A stretch of 64,000 bases of DNA from Eremophila alpestris peregrina (Eukaryota; Chordata; Aves; Passeriformes; Alaudidae), in the NCBI GenBank assembly GCA_009792885.1, contig WMCF01000006.1, positions 992,001 through 1,056,000 on the forward strand, read 5' to 3'. Position numbers and translations under genes: made by a program. This document shows, in pieces, positions 48,616-63,600 of this stretch (position 1 is its first letter; each line of letters opens with the position of its first letter). A model generated the notes under the pieces. The model made no database searches, was not told the DNA's origin, and worked only from the letters and a program-made list of their open reading frames with translations.

Positions 48616-51600
48616 AGCTTCTTCATTATCTTTGTAATCCCAGAGTGCTGATACGCTGCTAAATGAGAGTTTGGGTGCACTAACTATGTAGGAATATTGG
48701 TTTGCAAAAAATAAGATGACTTATGTGCCAGTAATCATGGAATGAGGTTTCCTGAGGATTTCAGTAGCAGCCAGTCCATGACTGAATGAGGTCAAGATGC
48801 ATATAAAGTTGATAAATGTTTCTTTGTGTTACGCAGAAGTTTCTTACGGGAATTTTTGTTGTTAAACACAGGTTGTTTTCTTACAGCTGTGTTTGATATG
48901 TGCTTTCTCCATATTAAAAACAGGTGGAGAAAGGACACAGCAAAAGTCTGTGAATAGTTACCGCAAAAAGACTCATCAGCCTAAAGTTTAATTCATTCTG
49001 AAGAACAGAAAACCTTGCTGGATGAATCATGGTTTCTTTAAAAGCTCCTCACATTTTATCAATATTGCCTTCAACATGAGAAGTCACATAAATTCCTCTT
49101 TCAAATCCTGTAGAAGAGATTTTCAAATATTTTGTGAAATATGTTGATTCAAATTTTTAAGAGTTTTTTTTTTTTTTTAGTTCCAACTACAGATTTCAAA
49201 AGTAGTTTTTTCTAGTTTGTAATTTTCATAGATATTTGTGACTGACTATCTTAGAACTCTGGTTTCAGCAGATAAGTATAAAGAATTTCCATCAGAAAGT
49301 TGTTTGAGATTCCTCTTCTGTTTAATGAGGCTGTATTTAAATAGATATGTCCGATGTTTCTTGGTAACATAAGAACAAGCAGCATTCCAATAAATTGTGA
49401 AAACGAGGCAATGAGAAAATCAGGAATCTTTTACTCCTCCAGTAAATTCACATCTGAAAAGTGAAGACAGGTTTCTTGAGCATTTCTCAAAATCATTCCC
49501 TGAGGATTACATAACATCAATGAGGTTCTGTGGTGACAGGATACAAGGATTTATACTTATCTATAACGGATTCAGATCCAATTTGTGTTGTTATAACTGG
49601 GGGAAAGATCCTTGCCTAACTGAAAATGTCCAACTTAATTGAACTTCAAGAATGTAACTTCAAAATTACTAGTAGCCTCTTGCTCTGTGTTCATAAGAAG
49701 TTACTTGGCATACTCATTTTAATTCCACATATACTATCAGCATACATCCACCTAATGTTTTTGGCTGCCTACAAAATCAGGTATTTCATATGTATTTTAT
49801 AAATAGCTTGCTGTTCCTACAGGGGACCTCTACATGGACATGTATTCGCAGTCCTGCACAGGTGGATGCCAGCTTGGCCTGAACTTGCTCTTAGCTTGTA
49901 AATGCCATTGGTATGGTGCAGCATTTGGGTTTTGCACTCAGCAGGAAGGCAGATGGCCCAGGCTGAACTTGTGGTTTAGCTGTGATTACTCAGCTTTGCT
50001 CTTGGTGGAGGTTCACATCAGGCCAGCTTAGAAAATCATAAGAATGAACCCTGCGGGCAGGGATTATACAGATGACAGGGTGTAATTTTTATGTCCATTT
50101 GTGTATTTGCCCAGGAACTTCCATTTGGCTTTTCTGCTGCATGAGGGAAAAGGAGAATCTTGCAGTGATTTTACAAGTGTATGATCAACTTCTACCATTG
50201 CCTTAAGTGTATTTAAGATACTGTGCTGTTGCTTATCAATATCATATTAATTACTGTCTTTTGCTTTCACTTAAATGTTTCTTTCCTTGCAGTTTTCTTT
50301 TGATTTCATATTTCAGAAAACTTTGAAAGTCTTTGTTTCTTTCCATTGCTCTATTTTCCCACTTATCTCAGCACTTACCTTCACACACAGGTGAAAGGTT
50401 GCAAATTACCTACACAGAAGAATTCAAGAGACAGAGAATCCTGATATGGCCGTTAATTTTAATGAAATTGCTATGCTGTCCATTTTGAATTAATTTTCCT
50501 CACTTTGTTTCATTTTCTAGAAAATGTCTTGATGTAGCATAAAAAAATTGTAGTTCTAGATATATCATGGGTTGAAATGTCAGTTTCTTTCAATTGCTTT
50601 AGTGTTCCATTATTCAAACTCCCTCCTGTTTCAGATTCACATAAGCATTAGTGCAGATCCATCCCAAATATCTTCTAATTGTACAATAATATTTACATTT
50701 TTACATTGAGAACAGCATGTCCAGAGAAAACAGATGGCTCATATTTTTCTAATAGATGTAAGTCTGAATTGATTAAAAAGAAAGGAGTTAAAGAAAACTG
50801 GGAAGAAAAGCTGCTACTTCTTGTACGAAGGACTTTTTTGATTTTAGGAGTGTCAAACATTTGTAATGGATGCAAGGCCTCAGGCTTTTTTGCCTCCCTC
50901 TCCTCTTAAATTTGTCAATAACTACACAATACTCTTTTCTTTGTTTACATCCCTGTCCTTGGAAGTATATGGGGGAAGGGAACTCTTGTCATTCAGCTGG
51001 CCATGTTTCCTGGGATATGCAAGGTTTATTATTTGTTTTGGAAACACAGGAGCTTTATTAGGGTTATTCTTGGGCATCTGCTCTCTACACATTTTTCTTT
51101 CAGGACCCAATGTGCCTTTTTGAGCGTACCCACCAATTTCACACAACACCTGTAAATGGAATCAGTAACTACTAGGAACTGAATTGAAAAATCATAATTT
51201 TGTCAGTTGTAAACCTGTTGGTCACAAAAGTACTATTTTCTTATGTGTCTGGACAGCATCTCACACAACAGGTTTGTGCTCAATTTCTAGTCCCTACGCC
51301 ATGTCTGTACTAACAAATGAGTAAGTGCCAGGGAATGTTCCTGGGCAGCAGATCTCACTGTGTATGGCTAAATTGTTAGAATGGTCCCTGGTATGTTTTT
51401 GGGATAAGCCAACTGGCATTCCCAGATATTCCCACGCACCACTTGGGAATTTACCCAGGCCATGGAAAATTTCCATCAGCTAGTCTGAATGCTGCCCACC
51501 GTATTTTTGTAAATAATAGGGTTTAATAAAGGGTCAAGGGCTGTTCAGCACCATTCACTTTCTGGTGCAGATACACCAGTTCCCATATGTGTGTCCCACA

Positions 51601-54600
51601 TACAGTCTAACTCATAATTTTCTTCAGCTCTCCTTCCCATGTCTTGAGTTTTTCAAAGAAAGAAAATTAATCTACTGGCTGAAAGGCAATCATAGCATGC
51701 TCCAGACAGGTCCTCAGTATGGACAGGGACAGGACCAGGACAATGGAGTAAGCAGCAGAAAGCATCTGCAATTATCTTTCTCTATAACCCTACAGGATGT
51801 GTCCTGTTCTGAGCATGAAACAATTTTTTTGACTCTTGCTTCGTGCATTAACAGGAGGAGTCTATATTTTCCTTTGTATCATTTGTATTGCAGGAACTTG
51901 AAACCTTCAAGGACCCAGTGTGCAAGAGGCAGCTCACTAGCCTTCCCTGTGATCCAGCAACTCATTGCACTAAGCATATAAGATCAAGAAGAGTGAATAA
52001 ACAAAAGAAAGTGGTGTGCTGAAAGCTAGGGAAATGAATGAGCTTCATCCTCTCTGTCTGGGATCCCAAGTGTGAACATTTATATCTTAATTATAGGGTT
52101 AAACTCAAGTGCACACAGAAAATATGCAAAATTTGTCTGTATTTATATAGCTTGGTGAAGGTTACTATACAATAGTAGTGTGTATATATATATAGTTGAT
52201 TACTATATTTTACATAGTGCAGCAAAGCAGAATATATTTTTAAGAGTTTTCATTTTGATATCTAGTGACATACAGCCATCATACAGTAAAATCCCAGCCT
52301 CATTAAAGTGAGCAACAGAGCTTTATATTGTCTTTGATTGAGTAAGAGTTTTATCCCTGTAATTTTTTCATGGGTGTTTGTTAATTTGGTTTGTTTTTCA
52401 AAGATTGATGCTCTCATAAATTGTGCTAACTAAAGTAAGATGGTGGCATATTTTAATAATGATTAATCTCTTCCAAACAGATAGCATTATTTCATCTCAT
52501 AACAGGACTTTTCAGACCCTTTTTGAACATTAAAGGTCCAGACCAGTTCCCACACCACTCAGTAACATTTGGATCAGATTCAAGGAGATGTTTGGCTTTA
52601 TCTAGCTTCTGCTGCCATGGTGAAAACGCAACTGAAAGGGGAATGGGGAATTTTCACAGCATTATTTGACCTTTTGGAAGAGCTTAGATTGACTATCAGA
52701 AAAGTGTGCTTTCAAGAGGGCATTGGTTCTTACATAAATCTCTCAGGTCCATGCTTTAAATCTAATTTCTGGTACAACTTCTAGCTAAATACCTTGCATT
52801 CTGCTTTACAGAGTGGCAGAGTTTGAAAAAATGGCATGCTTTCAATTTACAGACAACGTTATAGTCAGAATGATTTGGATGTTGGCAAGATAAGGTCTGG
52901 GGACAAAGGTGCTACCTTTCTTGGACCAGTTAGTGTAGACCTGAATTAGAGCATGAAAAAGTCTTAATCATCTCAGATAATTTTGATGATGTATATGTAG
53001 GTATCTACATCTCAACTAGCCATGCTTAACTCTTTTACAAAAAGTGGAGATAAATAGGCACTTCCAATGTGCAGTTCAATGTAGACATTTACTTGGGGCA
53101 GTGAATCATGCTGTGGAAGGGCTTATTTCTGTCCATCAGCAGTGTGGAAGGTTCAGGATGCAGAGTTCAGTTGCAGATGTCTGCATTGTGTGCATCTATA
53201 TTTAGTCAAATCAATTGTATCTGATTGTGGAACACATAATGGATATGATTAGATATTATCTTATTTTCCAAGTCAGTTTTGGTGTCAACATGAGTATACC
53301 CCATTAAAAGCATTGGATCATTTTCTGTTGTGCTGAGTGACTCACGTATAAATTATTTAAAAGAAAAATAGACCATTCTGACATACATTGTGTTTCTTAC
53401 TGCTGGGTTTCTAGTGCAGCTAAAGTCAGAAAGATCTGGTGCAGTGAGGTAGACTGTGCACAGCAGGACAGAGACTGCTTGACAGAAGGGTTCCTCCAGG
53501 TCTCATTAGCAGTCAAAATGTGAGTGAATCAGTGTTCTGAGTCCTTTTTAGGGAGTATTTGGAAATTCCTGAAGTGTTCTGCTCAGGTGTGTTGAAATCT
53601 TCAACTTAGAATCAGAGTCTAATTTGGTCCTTCTAGGCAGAGTTGCTGGCATTCAAACAGTCCTTCAAAAATTCTGCAGCCAGAATGGAAGTGATTAGTT
53701 TACTAACTCTGTCAAAAAGCACTTAGCAATAAAAGTCAAAAGAAGAGGTGGTACGGAACTTCTTGTTCTCTGAGCTGTGATTAAAACAAAGTAAAACATT
53801 GAAATATTGATACAGAAATTAAATTTACAGTTAACCGTACCAAGCTCCACTAAATCTGTGACTTGAATTTGATGGCATATTTTGATATTTCTTACAAGTT
53901 ATTGCCCAGTGTCTGGACTTCAGCACTGGGAACAATTACAGTACTTGTTCCTTAAACACCAGTTTTTATATCCTGATTCCTTCAAACCCTTTTACCCACA
54001 AATGCATGCACATTCCTCCCTTGTTCATTTTACCTATCTAAAAGCGTCCCTTTATGGGCTAAGCCACAAATTGGCTTGTTACTTTGAAAATTGAGATGAT
54101 AAAACATTGTTATGAGAGAATGTTCTCTGCAACCTCTCCAAATGAAAACTACAGAGGGCCAAGATCATTAATGACCATATAAACCCTGCATTTTCATACA
54201 TATTTAGCCTTGCCATAAAACTGATTGAGGTTACAGGGCATGTATAGGGAACCCACAGACAGCTGTGATAGTTAATTACTGTGTTTGATTGTCAGTTTGT
54301 CATCTTTGAAAAAATGTAATTGTGACAGATGGTGCTCATAAAGGTAGAGATCAAGATTCCTCTAAGTTCTTCTGAGGCTTCCTGGGTGTCTGTGGAGCAG
54401 CCAGAAAAACAAGGACTAGAAGAATTAGGAGCTACATCAGTAAACAGTCATAAGGGCAAAACCTTTCTCATAACATGAGTGCTATTTATTTAGTTTTGCA
54501 TAGCATTTTCAAATAACTCCTGTCACGTCATTGAATTCAGGATGCATGAAAAGGATGTGAGGTTTTATTCTGGCGTTGTCTCAAAGGCAGTTTTGATGTA

Positions 54601-57600
54601 CACAGTCATAACCAGATATGGGTAACTCATGCAAAGAACTTTGGCTCCCTGTCACAAAAGCAATTTCAGAAGCTCAGAAAATAGGACACAAAAAGTGATG
54701 TTTCTCAAAACATAGGACATTTATTAGTTCTTTACCAAGGGCAGCATTTAGGGCACACCTCCTTAATTCTAGCAAAATAGGTTATTTGGAGTATTATTTA
54801 GTTTCTAACAGAGTTCAAAACAAAAACTTTCCTAGACATAACAGTGGTTTCTTTAAAAGATGGTGTTTTATTCCAGATCTATTTTATGATATTTATTACT
54901 CAGTTTTTAGTAGTTTTGCTTTTGCAAAAAGCCTTAGTGCTCAGGGATCTGGTGACGCAATTATATTCTTTCCAGAAGCAAAAGCAGACAGAAATTAATG
55001 GTTACATCTCAGGGCCACTGACACCAAGCATAAGACACAAGCACTTGTTTTTCCTTTTAAGGCAGAAACCCAACAATTTAGCAATTAGCTTGTGACCTTG
55101 AAGATCAAGACTAAAATGTGTCCTTTTGACACTAAGCAAAGCACTTGAAGTCTTTGTTAAACTTTGCACTGATTGTCCTGCAGAGAATCCCAAGTTAATA
55201 TTTGGGGTTTGCTCCATGCCTGAAGTCACTAAAACCTTTTGTTTCCTCACTAATGAATTTCAGAAAAACCGAAAAATAAATTTCCCTAGAAAATAGGCTG
55301 CTTCATCCTTTGGTGTTACTCCAAATGAATTAACATCTAGGGGAATGTTTTCCTTTATTCCTTCTGGTTTTGGACTTGAGTTCCTGCTGTTTTGAGGGAA
55401 GAGGACTCAGCTTGAATTGTTACCTTTTTTAGGGAAACAGAATCAGCCAGGAGATGTAAATCAAGTAGGTTATGGATGTTCAGTGTTCCAGGTAGCGACA
55501 TCTGCAAGTTTCTAACTTGGCATTTCTTTTCTTTTTACTTCTCCTGAAACATTAACTGAGCTGGGAGGTCTACTTGCAGGTTTTCAGTATTTCTGTGGAA
55601 TTTATAAAAAGTGTAGGAAGCCTTTCCTGGGTACTAGGTAGCATGAATTTTGGCAGTGTAAGACAGCAACATATTCAGACTGTTTCCTTAATACATTATT
55701 GATGGTGTCCATAATTTCATGTGAAAATAATAATAAAAATGCTTCACCAGCTGCTATTTCATTGTTTTTGTGTTTGAGTTTGTTTTTCTGTTTTTTTTAT
55801 TGGTTCTTTTGGTTTTTTTTTTCCTGCTGCACACACAGACTCTGAATAGTAGCAGTACATCTGGGAATAGAACTGGCATAATCCAGTTATGCCAGACTAA
55901 AACCTCAACCAGGATCTGCTGATTTGATGATGCAAAAGGAAAGGTGACAGGCAGCCTGAAAGGGGCTGACAGTGCATTGTTCTGAATCCCAATTCAGGCC
56001 GCCCCTGCCACCCATGGATTTTAGTATTGCAGAGAAATGTCCAGGAGAGTGTACTGTTGGTATTCTTGAGTAATTTCCTGACCTGAACTCCTGATTTTTA
56101 ACTTATCCTTTAATTTTCTCATGCTGTTCCATATTTAAAAAACATTTCCTCTTGGGATCAACTGCTGCCATTTTTTAAAAATTTTTTACAGTACTGTAAA
56201 TAACCCAGGTGCCAACATGAAAAGTGTGTTTATGAGTCAGGTTTTTTGCATTATATTCTTTCTTGTCAGCAGGACTTCCTGATAGAGCTGTGTTATGATA
56301 ACACAACCCTTTTAGGTCATTCATCCAATTTTTTATGAGCCAATTCAGCCAGTCCTGTTCAGAAGATTCTCAGACTTCATTCAGGTTTTCTTTTCCCTGA
56401 GAAAAAAAGTACAATTGATAGTCATATTGTTGATGATGTTTCAGTGCTACTGTTTGGTATTTGAGAATATTTATTTTGATTGCCTGCGTCTGATTTTAAC
56501 TAATTTAAAAATATTTTAATGTTTGCTTATCTTCTTTTATTAAAGGAAATGAGTCAAAAACTTGAGAAATTATGCCCCAGAGTCAGCAAAAGTTAAAGGA
56601 AATATGTGTTCTCTGTCATGGTATTGCTTTTCTTCTCTAATAAATTTGCAATAAATTCTGCATCCTTTCAACAAGTTTATTATTTCTCAGTATTTTTCAG
56701 TTCAGTATTTTTAAACTGTTGTGGTTGCTCTAGCAATTGCATTATACATGAAAAGTTGTGCAAAGAAACATTGAAGAGCTAGACCATGATAAATAGACTG
56801 TTATGTTTGATGATGCAGACAAAGGGAACATCATGTATTAAATTTATTTTCTTCCTGCCATGGCAATGAACACATACTGATCTTCTTGGAAAAGATGAGA
56901 CTGACACAGCAAATAATCATACTTTTGCTATTAATGACCTGTCTAGAGAGTGGAATAAACTAAAAAGAACTAAAAAAATTTCTATTAAAATCTCTGGCCC
57001 AATAGAGGTCAATGTAGAAACTGATGAAGAGGGGACAGGAAGAAATAGTACAACCCATATATGAAGACCTGAGAAAAAGGTCCTTAGGTTTTGTATTTGT
57101 GTGTAATTCTGAGACATTGTAATTTATACAAAATGCTTTAATCAGGTTAAAGGTAAATTTGAGTGGTTTTTATAAGGAACATTGAATAGTCAGCTCTTTA
57201 CATTTGTTTCCACTGTTGCTACTTTATTTAATCTTTTCCTTCTATTCAGTTTTGAAACTATTTTTAATTGGGTCTGTATTCTTTAACTGTTGGTCTAAAT
57301 GTTATTCTAATGGGTAAGAGAAGTCTGTTCTCTTCTACATAATTCTTCTCAGATTCCCATAACACCTGTCCCTTTTCCCCAGTAGTATTTTTGATGACTA
57401 AGAAACAGAAAACACAATATCCAAAATGCAGATCTCAAAAAGAAAGACTGAGACAATCCACCATATTTTTCATGGAATTTTTAATCTGCTAGTGCCAGGC
57501 ATTTAAGGAGACACAAAAGGTGCTCCAGTAAGAAATTAATCCATTCTGAAACTAGAGATCGCATTAAATGAATCTGTTCACTTTTTTGGGTAGCTGACCT

Positions 57601-60600
57601 AATTTTTCTACAGTGAACTTGGCCCAGATGCTTCACATCACTATTACTTATTTATAGGTAAAATGCAAAGTATTTTTAGAAAAAAAAAAAAAGTAAAAAC
57701 TCATTCTTTACTTAAAACGATTTTTTTATTTGGGTCACACAGAAAGAAGACAGAGGGAAATTTTATATAATGTAAATGAAATGTGAATGAGGGAATCTAG
57801 TTTTGTCTAGAAGCTACCACTCTATAATCGAGCAGCAATGAGACTTGTGGCAGACTAAGGCAAGGGTAACAGTTATGCTGGACACAAACTTCTTTAAACC
57901 TAATTCAGCACAGCTTTAGGTGATAACAATTATTTCTACTTCTGCCAATGAGGTAATTTGATAATTGTTTCCTCTTTAGTGCTACGCACTAGAATGCTCT
58001 CACTTTGGTTTTCAGAGTGGAGATAATTTCCTGTTGCTTGTAGTGTATACAGAGATATCAGGTGTCTCTGTGGAAGGGTTTTCTTTGGGCAGTGTGCAGG
58101 CAGTCAGTGAGGAGATTTTGATTATTGGCATAAGGAACTGAGGACTAAACTTTGGGATATATCACTTTCTCTGCTCACTGGTAGAAAAAGCAGTTCAGGG
58201 TGACCCTGGACTATTTACCAGCTTGATTAATGTTGAGTAAGCAGTTGAATAGGTTGATTGGATACCTTCTAAAACAGTCCAATACATTTGCTTAATACTT
58301 TTTGTCAGTGTGGAATTAAAGCATTGCACAAGCTCCTCTCCTCAACAGGTTACTAAATATTTGAAACCCTTTGATGACAGCTTGTGTGAACACAATTACC
58401 TTACTTCATCCCAGTCTGGTACATTTTTCTCTGAAGTTGTGAATTTATTTTCGTCAAAACTGGCCACAGCGTAAGATCATTGTTTTCATTTATTCCTGGA
58501 AGATCAAGATTTACATAGATTTTAGGTAGATTCATTGTTTGCATTGAGAGACAGATTTTTTTGTGCAATGCAAGACAAACCTCCTAAGCAGAACAGAGCT
58601 GGAAATAAGAGCACTTGTTCTCAAGTACAGTTGAAGCTTGCACAGCCTGAAATACTTCAGCACACCTTTTCCTTCCAGAGGCAATTTCCATCTGATTCCT
58701 TACAGTTCCCACATATCTGCTTCATCTCTGTATCAATAACAACTGCATGTTTGTGAAGTATTGTGAAGTTTGTGAAGTATATTCAGGATAAAATCAGGAA
58801 TTTGCATAAGTAAAATCCAACTAGGTACCTGTCATGTTCTGATTCCTCTGCATCACCAGTGGTCCCTGAAAGCTCAGTCAAGAAAAAAGCAAGAAAATTG
58901 TATGCCTTAAAAGGAATAGGGAGTGGATGTATTGAATTTAATTAAGCAGTCTTCAAAACTAATTGATTGAGGTGGTTAGTAAATCTAAAGAATAATGATT
59001 CCCCTTTTTCCTCTCATGAAAAAGTAATGACTGTCTGGGCTCAATATAAAGCCCAAGTTTTCGCTTAAAACAATGGTCAGTAGCTCTAGAAGATGACCTG
59101 TTAAATCTTTGTACAAATTTAGCACTCTTTGCTATAAAATGTGTGATAGGAAATTCAGCATTCTTGCAAGTAAAAAGTGAAACCAAGCTGTGTATAACAG
59201 GACATATAGCTGTGCTATTTCCTGTGGCATTTCCAATTCTTGTTCTTCAGTGACCATCTTCCATTCTGTTGCTGGGTTGTTTTAAAATGGTTTGTGGAAA
59301 AGCAGCTGTCTACACTATGTATAACTATAACATTTTAATTTAAAGAATTGTTTAGTCTATGAACCCTTGGACGTTTGTATGGTTGGAGATTCCCCGAAAA
59401 GAAATGATTTACCCATCAATAGCAGGAAGGTTTGAAAACAAGAGTGCATGCCTTGTTAATTTTCTGAAGTCCTTCCTAAGCACCATAAAAATGTTGCATG
59501 AGATAAGTGATGTGCCTTATGTTTTCTAAAATCACTTGACAAGATTCCTTGCTGGAGATTATGAACTGTGGTAAAATGGTGTTGAAAGATGAAATAGGAT
59601 ATTGGCCAATTTCCAGAAACCAAGAAACAGCCATAGATGGATCTTTTCCTAATAGAAGAGAGCTAAGGTTGGAGTAATCCAGCAGCCTATTTCTGTCAGA
59701 AGGGAGATTCTTTATGCTTCTGGGCTTCTTTGTGTCTCAGGGGTGAAAGAAAGTTGAGAAGTGGTAATAGCACAAAAAGCAAAGACAAATGCTGTCCTAC
59801 ATCCTGAAAAAAATTGTCCCATATTTTCTGGGAAAGTAAACATACTCACTGTATTTTAAGAATCAGAAATAGAAATGGTAGATGAGCGTTTTTTTGGAAA
59901 ATTTAATGTGTTTTGGATTGGTGTATTTTAGGGGTAGAATCTCTACATTTATTCTTACATTACAAGGCAAGGGATTTTGAGCCCTAATTGCCTGAGTAGG
60001 TAATTATGTGTCAGCTGGCATCTGGTGTATCTCCCTGCAATGTTAGTGCAACATATTCACTGTATGTGTTCCCTGAAGAATTTCTAAATAGGATTCCTTT
60101 TCTGCCTGATCTGGTTCAGTTGATTGTTATAAACAGCTATTTTCTAGGTTCAAGCCATATGAAGTACAGCCCATCAGTGACTTGAATACCTTTAATTTTA
60201 CACATGAAACAAGAACTCAGGGTATTGGGAAGAATGCTGTGGGTTTTTCAGGGGTTGTTTTAGTAGACTAATTCTGTTGTATATTATTATTCACAAGCAA
60301 TTTATTAATATCCTCTGGCAGGTTTTGAATATGGATAAAGTAGGTGACAATATTGTCTCTAATAAATGTTGGTTTAAAAATAAATGAAGGAGTTAAGGAA
60401 GTGCTTGGGGAGAAGCATTTCAAAAATGAGGTTAATTAACACATATGTCAGTAAGCAACATTCAGTTTATGAAAAAAACCCCAGCAGAATGAAAATGGCT
60501 GTGTTAAAAGGGCACAGTTAAAATAAACTGAAGAACAGAAATGTTAGCAAGTGTGAGGAGTTTCTCTGCTTTCAAAATGGGTTCCTGAATGTGACATTAT

Positions 60601-63600
60601 GAGCTGAAGTGAAATTAATTTTGAAACAGCTTCTGGTAGCAACTCCATTGCTATCAGAAGGCTAATGCCTCAGGACTGTAATAGGATGACTTCTTATCTG
60701 GGGCATAACTTTAATATTCCTTTCCCCAGCATTACTTGAGTTTTCTTTCTGTTTTCCATTTCTTTGGTGAACAAAATTCAACCAGAATCTTTCTTGTACT
60801 GCTGTGCAGTCTCTACAGATCTGCCCATTCTAGCAAGCAGCACAGAATACTGGATTCAGTGTTGTTACTAAAGGCTGCTAGGTTAGGTTTACTCATTGTT
60901 TCATAGATTTAGGCAGGTTGCACCTACCCACAGTGTTCAGCTGTGGCCATCTGGAGTCACAGCCCCTGTGGTTCCACAGCTGGGATTTTGCTGGAGCTCA
61001 TAAATATGTAGCTGTACTCAAGGGCCCTTACCTCTCCAGCCATTACTCCTTGCTTTGGGAATATGAGCTAGTGGCTGTGGATAGTGTCACTTCCCTGACT
61101 GCAGACAGCCTGAAACCATAATTTCACAAAATATGAACTGCCCAGTTATCCGAAATTAGGTATCTGAGGTTTCCTGCCTTTATTTCAAAAATCGCTTGGT
61201 CCCAGCAGTATTAATCTTTACAAGTGATGAAGTGCTATTAAATGGGATTAAATCCTATTAAACTGAAACCCCATGTACTTGCATCTAGTGCTTTTTTCCC
61301 CTCTAAAGGTCAAAATATGCTATGCAAAGTATGTTTCATACATTATGGTGTGAACAATTCAGATGAGGGGAGCTATTAGAAAAAGGTTCTGACTGTGCTG
61401 TCAGTTCACTTTAAAGAACTTGAAGTTCAAACTATGTTGGGAGAACACAGGGGGAAGTTTTCCTCAGCTGTGTTTTTTACAGCTAATTACTCATGTAGGA
61501 AGGAGCTGATCATCAGAATCATGAGGCATGCATTGGTGGTGTTCTCTAGCTGTGAGCCATAGTTGTGTAAGATTTTGCAAATGCAAGAGGAGTGAGATTT
61601 AGAGGATGATACATGGCACCAGTGGCCCACCCACCAGTGTTGGTGGAGAGTGTATAGGCTCTTGAAGCAGCACTGAGAGCTTGTGCCAGTGCTTTGACAT
61701 TTCAGCCCTGGAATGGCTGATGAAGATGGACTGCTACAGAGCTGATCAATTAATGGTTGATTTCCCTGTCTTTCTGGTACACTGTACACAAATACTAGTG
61801 TCTTTTAAAGCTGTTGTTTAATTCCAGACATTGATATTTACTATAGAGGAACTTAAATCAAGATCAGCTGTCTGAATGCTTGAGTTCTTCAGATTCTCAG
61901 CAAAGACTGCAGCTCAGGACAGTTTCTGTTCCTTACACTAACCTCTTGAGTCTATTTTTTTCTCTTAGGCGTGAAGTGATTTTTATAAACATGAATCCAT
62001 TAGCTCTAAATTACCACTGTACTAAATCAGATTCCATGTCTCTCTGATAGATTGTGGCCTTACTCAGAGGAGAAACACAAATGTAATTTTGTCTCTAGTA
62101 TATAAATATACCTTCCTGTTGCCTAATTTAATAATCTTTATCCATACTCAAGTTTGCATAACAAAATGTCCATAAAAATTAATTTTATTAAGCTAAACTC
62201 TTACAACATGGACATATGTATGTGATGCAAATATTAAAACTATTGAGATTGGAATAGATGATAACAAGCTTTTGGAATGTGCTGTAGGCTATGCAAACAC
62301 CTACAGATGTGGGAATGGTTCAAGTTAGACACCTGTATACAATTATATATGTTATTTGGTATGTACATGATTCTGTGTCTAAAAATATATATAAAAAAGA
62401 GGCAATTCAATCCAAGCAGTGGGTTTCTGTTGGCTGAATTTGTCTAGTTGCCCCTTGAGCCAATTGTTAGCTTTTACCACCTGTAGCATTCTGTGGCATG
62501 TTGCACATACTAACTGCACAGTATGAGGTAGCACCACCTTTGCCTTGCTTTGGATCAATACTTGTTCCTGAAAAAAAATAAATACAAAAGAAAGGAGGAC
62601 AGGCAGAATAAGTGATTAGCTCACCCTCCAAATGCTACTTTAAAACATGCCGATTTGTGGTCAAAATTGAAGAAGACATGGTGGAGGGAAAATGCAAACT
62701 ATAAAAGGGCGATGTGTCTCCAGATAGGTTTAAATATATTGTTCTGCCAGTGCATGGGCATATGTTCTCTAGATAGAAGAGGTGTGTATGTGTGTGTTTG
62801 TGTGTGTAAATGGGTCTCTGATCTTTATCAGCTCCCAGCCAGTCTCTGGGATCCTCTGTAGCTCTCTGTTGGTGGCCTTATGAGGACTCAGAAATGTGAG
62901 CAAGAGAGCTGTGCATGAGCAGTCCTTGGGGCAGGTAATCAGAGCAGGGTGCCAACTGCAGGCATCCTTTTGTGAACTGAGTGGACAGGAGAGCATTAAA
63001 TGCTGAGAAAATAACCTGGCCCTTCTGGACCCATAGGTTTCAACCTGTTTTTTGTTTAGGATTCACTAAAACTAGAGATGTAGTGTCTTTCAGGTTTGCA
63101 TTTTCCAGTTTTTTCAGCTGAAGGACCACTATTACTGGTCTAAATATGATTAATATGCCCAGGTTCTGTTCATGTGGTTGTGAAGTGGGAAAGCACAACC
63201 CAGAGCTTGACAGAGGAAATCCATATGAAATTGTCTATTCTGCTTTTCCCCTGTCTTCTAGATCATCTATCATCATCCTAGATAAATCACTTAATGAGTG
63301 AATACAGAGTGCTGGTGTAAAAAAAACCCTAAACCTTTATTTTGCATTGTAGCCTATTGTTTTGTGTAAGAGCTCACAGTAGGGTGGTTCAACAAAGGGA
63401 AAATACAAAGGAAAATACACAGTTGTGCTTAAGTGAATACTGTAGACAGTAGTCTTTGGGGTACAGACTGGTATTAGAATCAAATCTCCTTCTCTCCTCT
63501 CTTCCTACCATTGATTCCTGTCCTCACACTGCCTCCTATCAGGGGACAGCACAAGGGTTTGCCTCTGTATGATAATCTGGGTTGGAGAGCTGGGCTTACA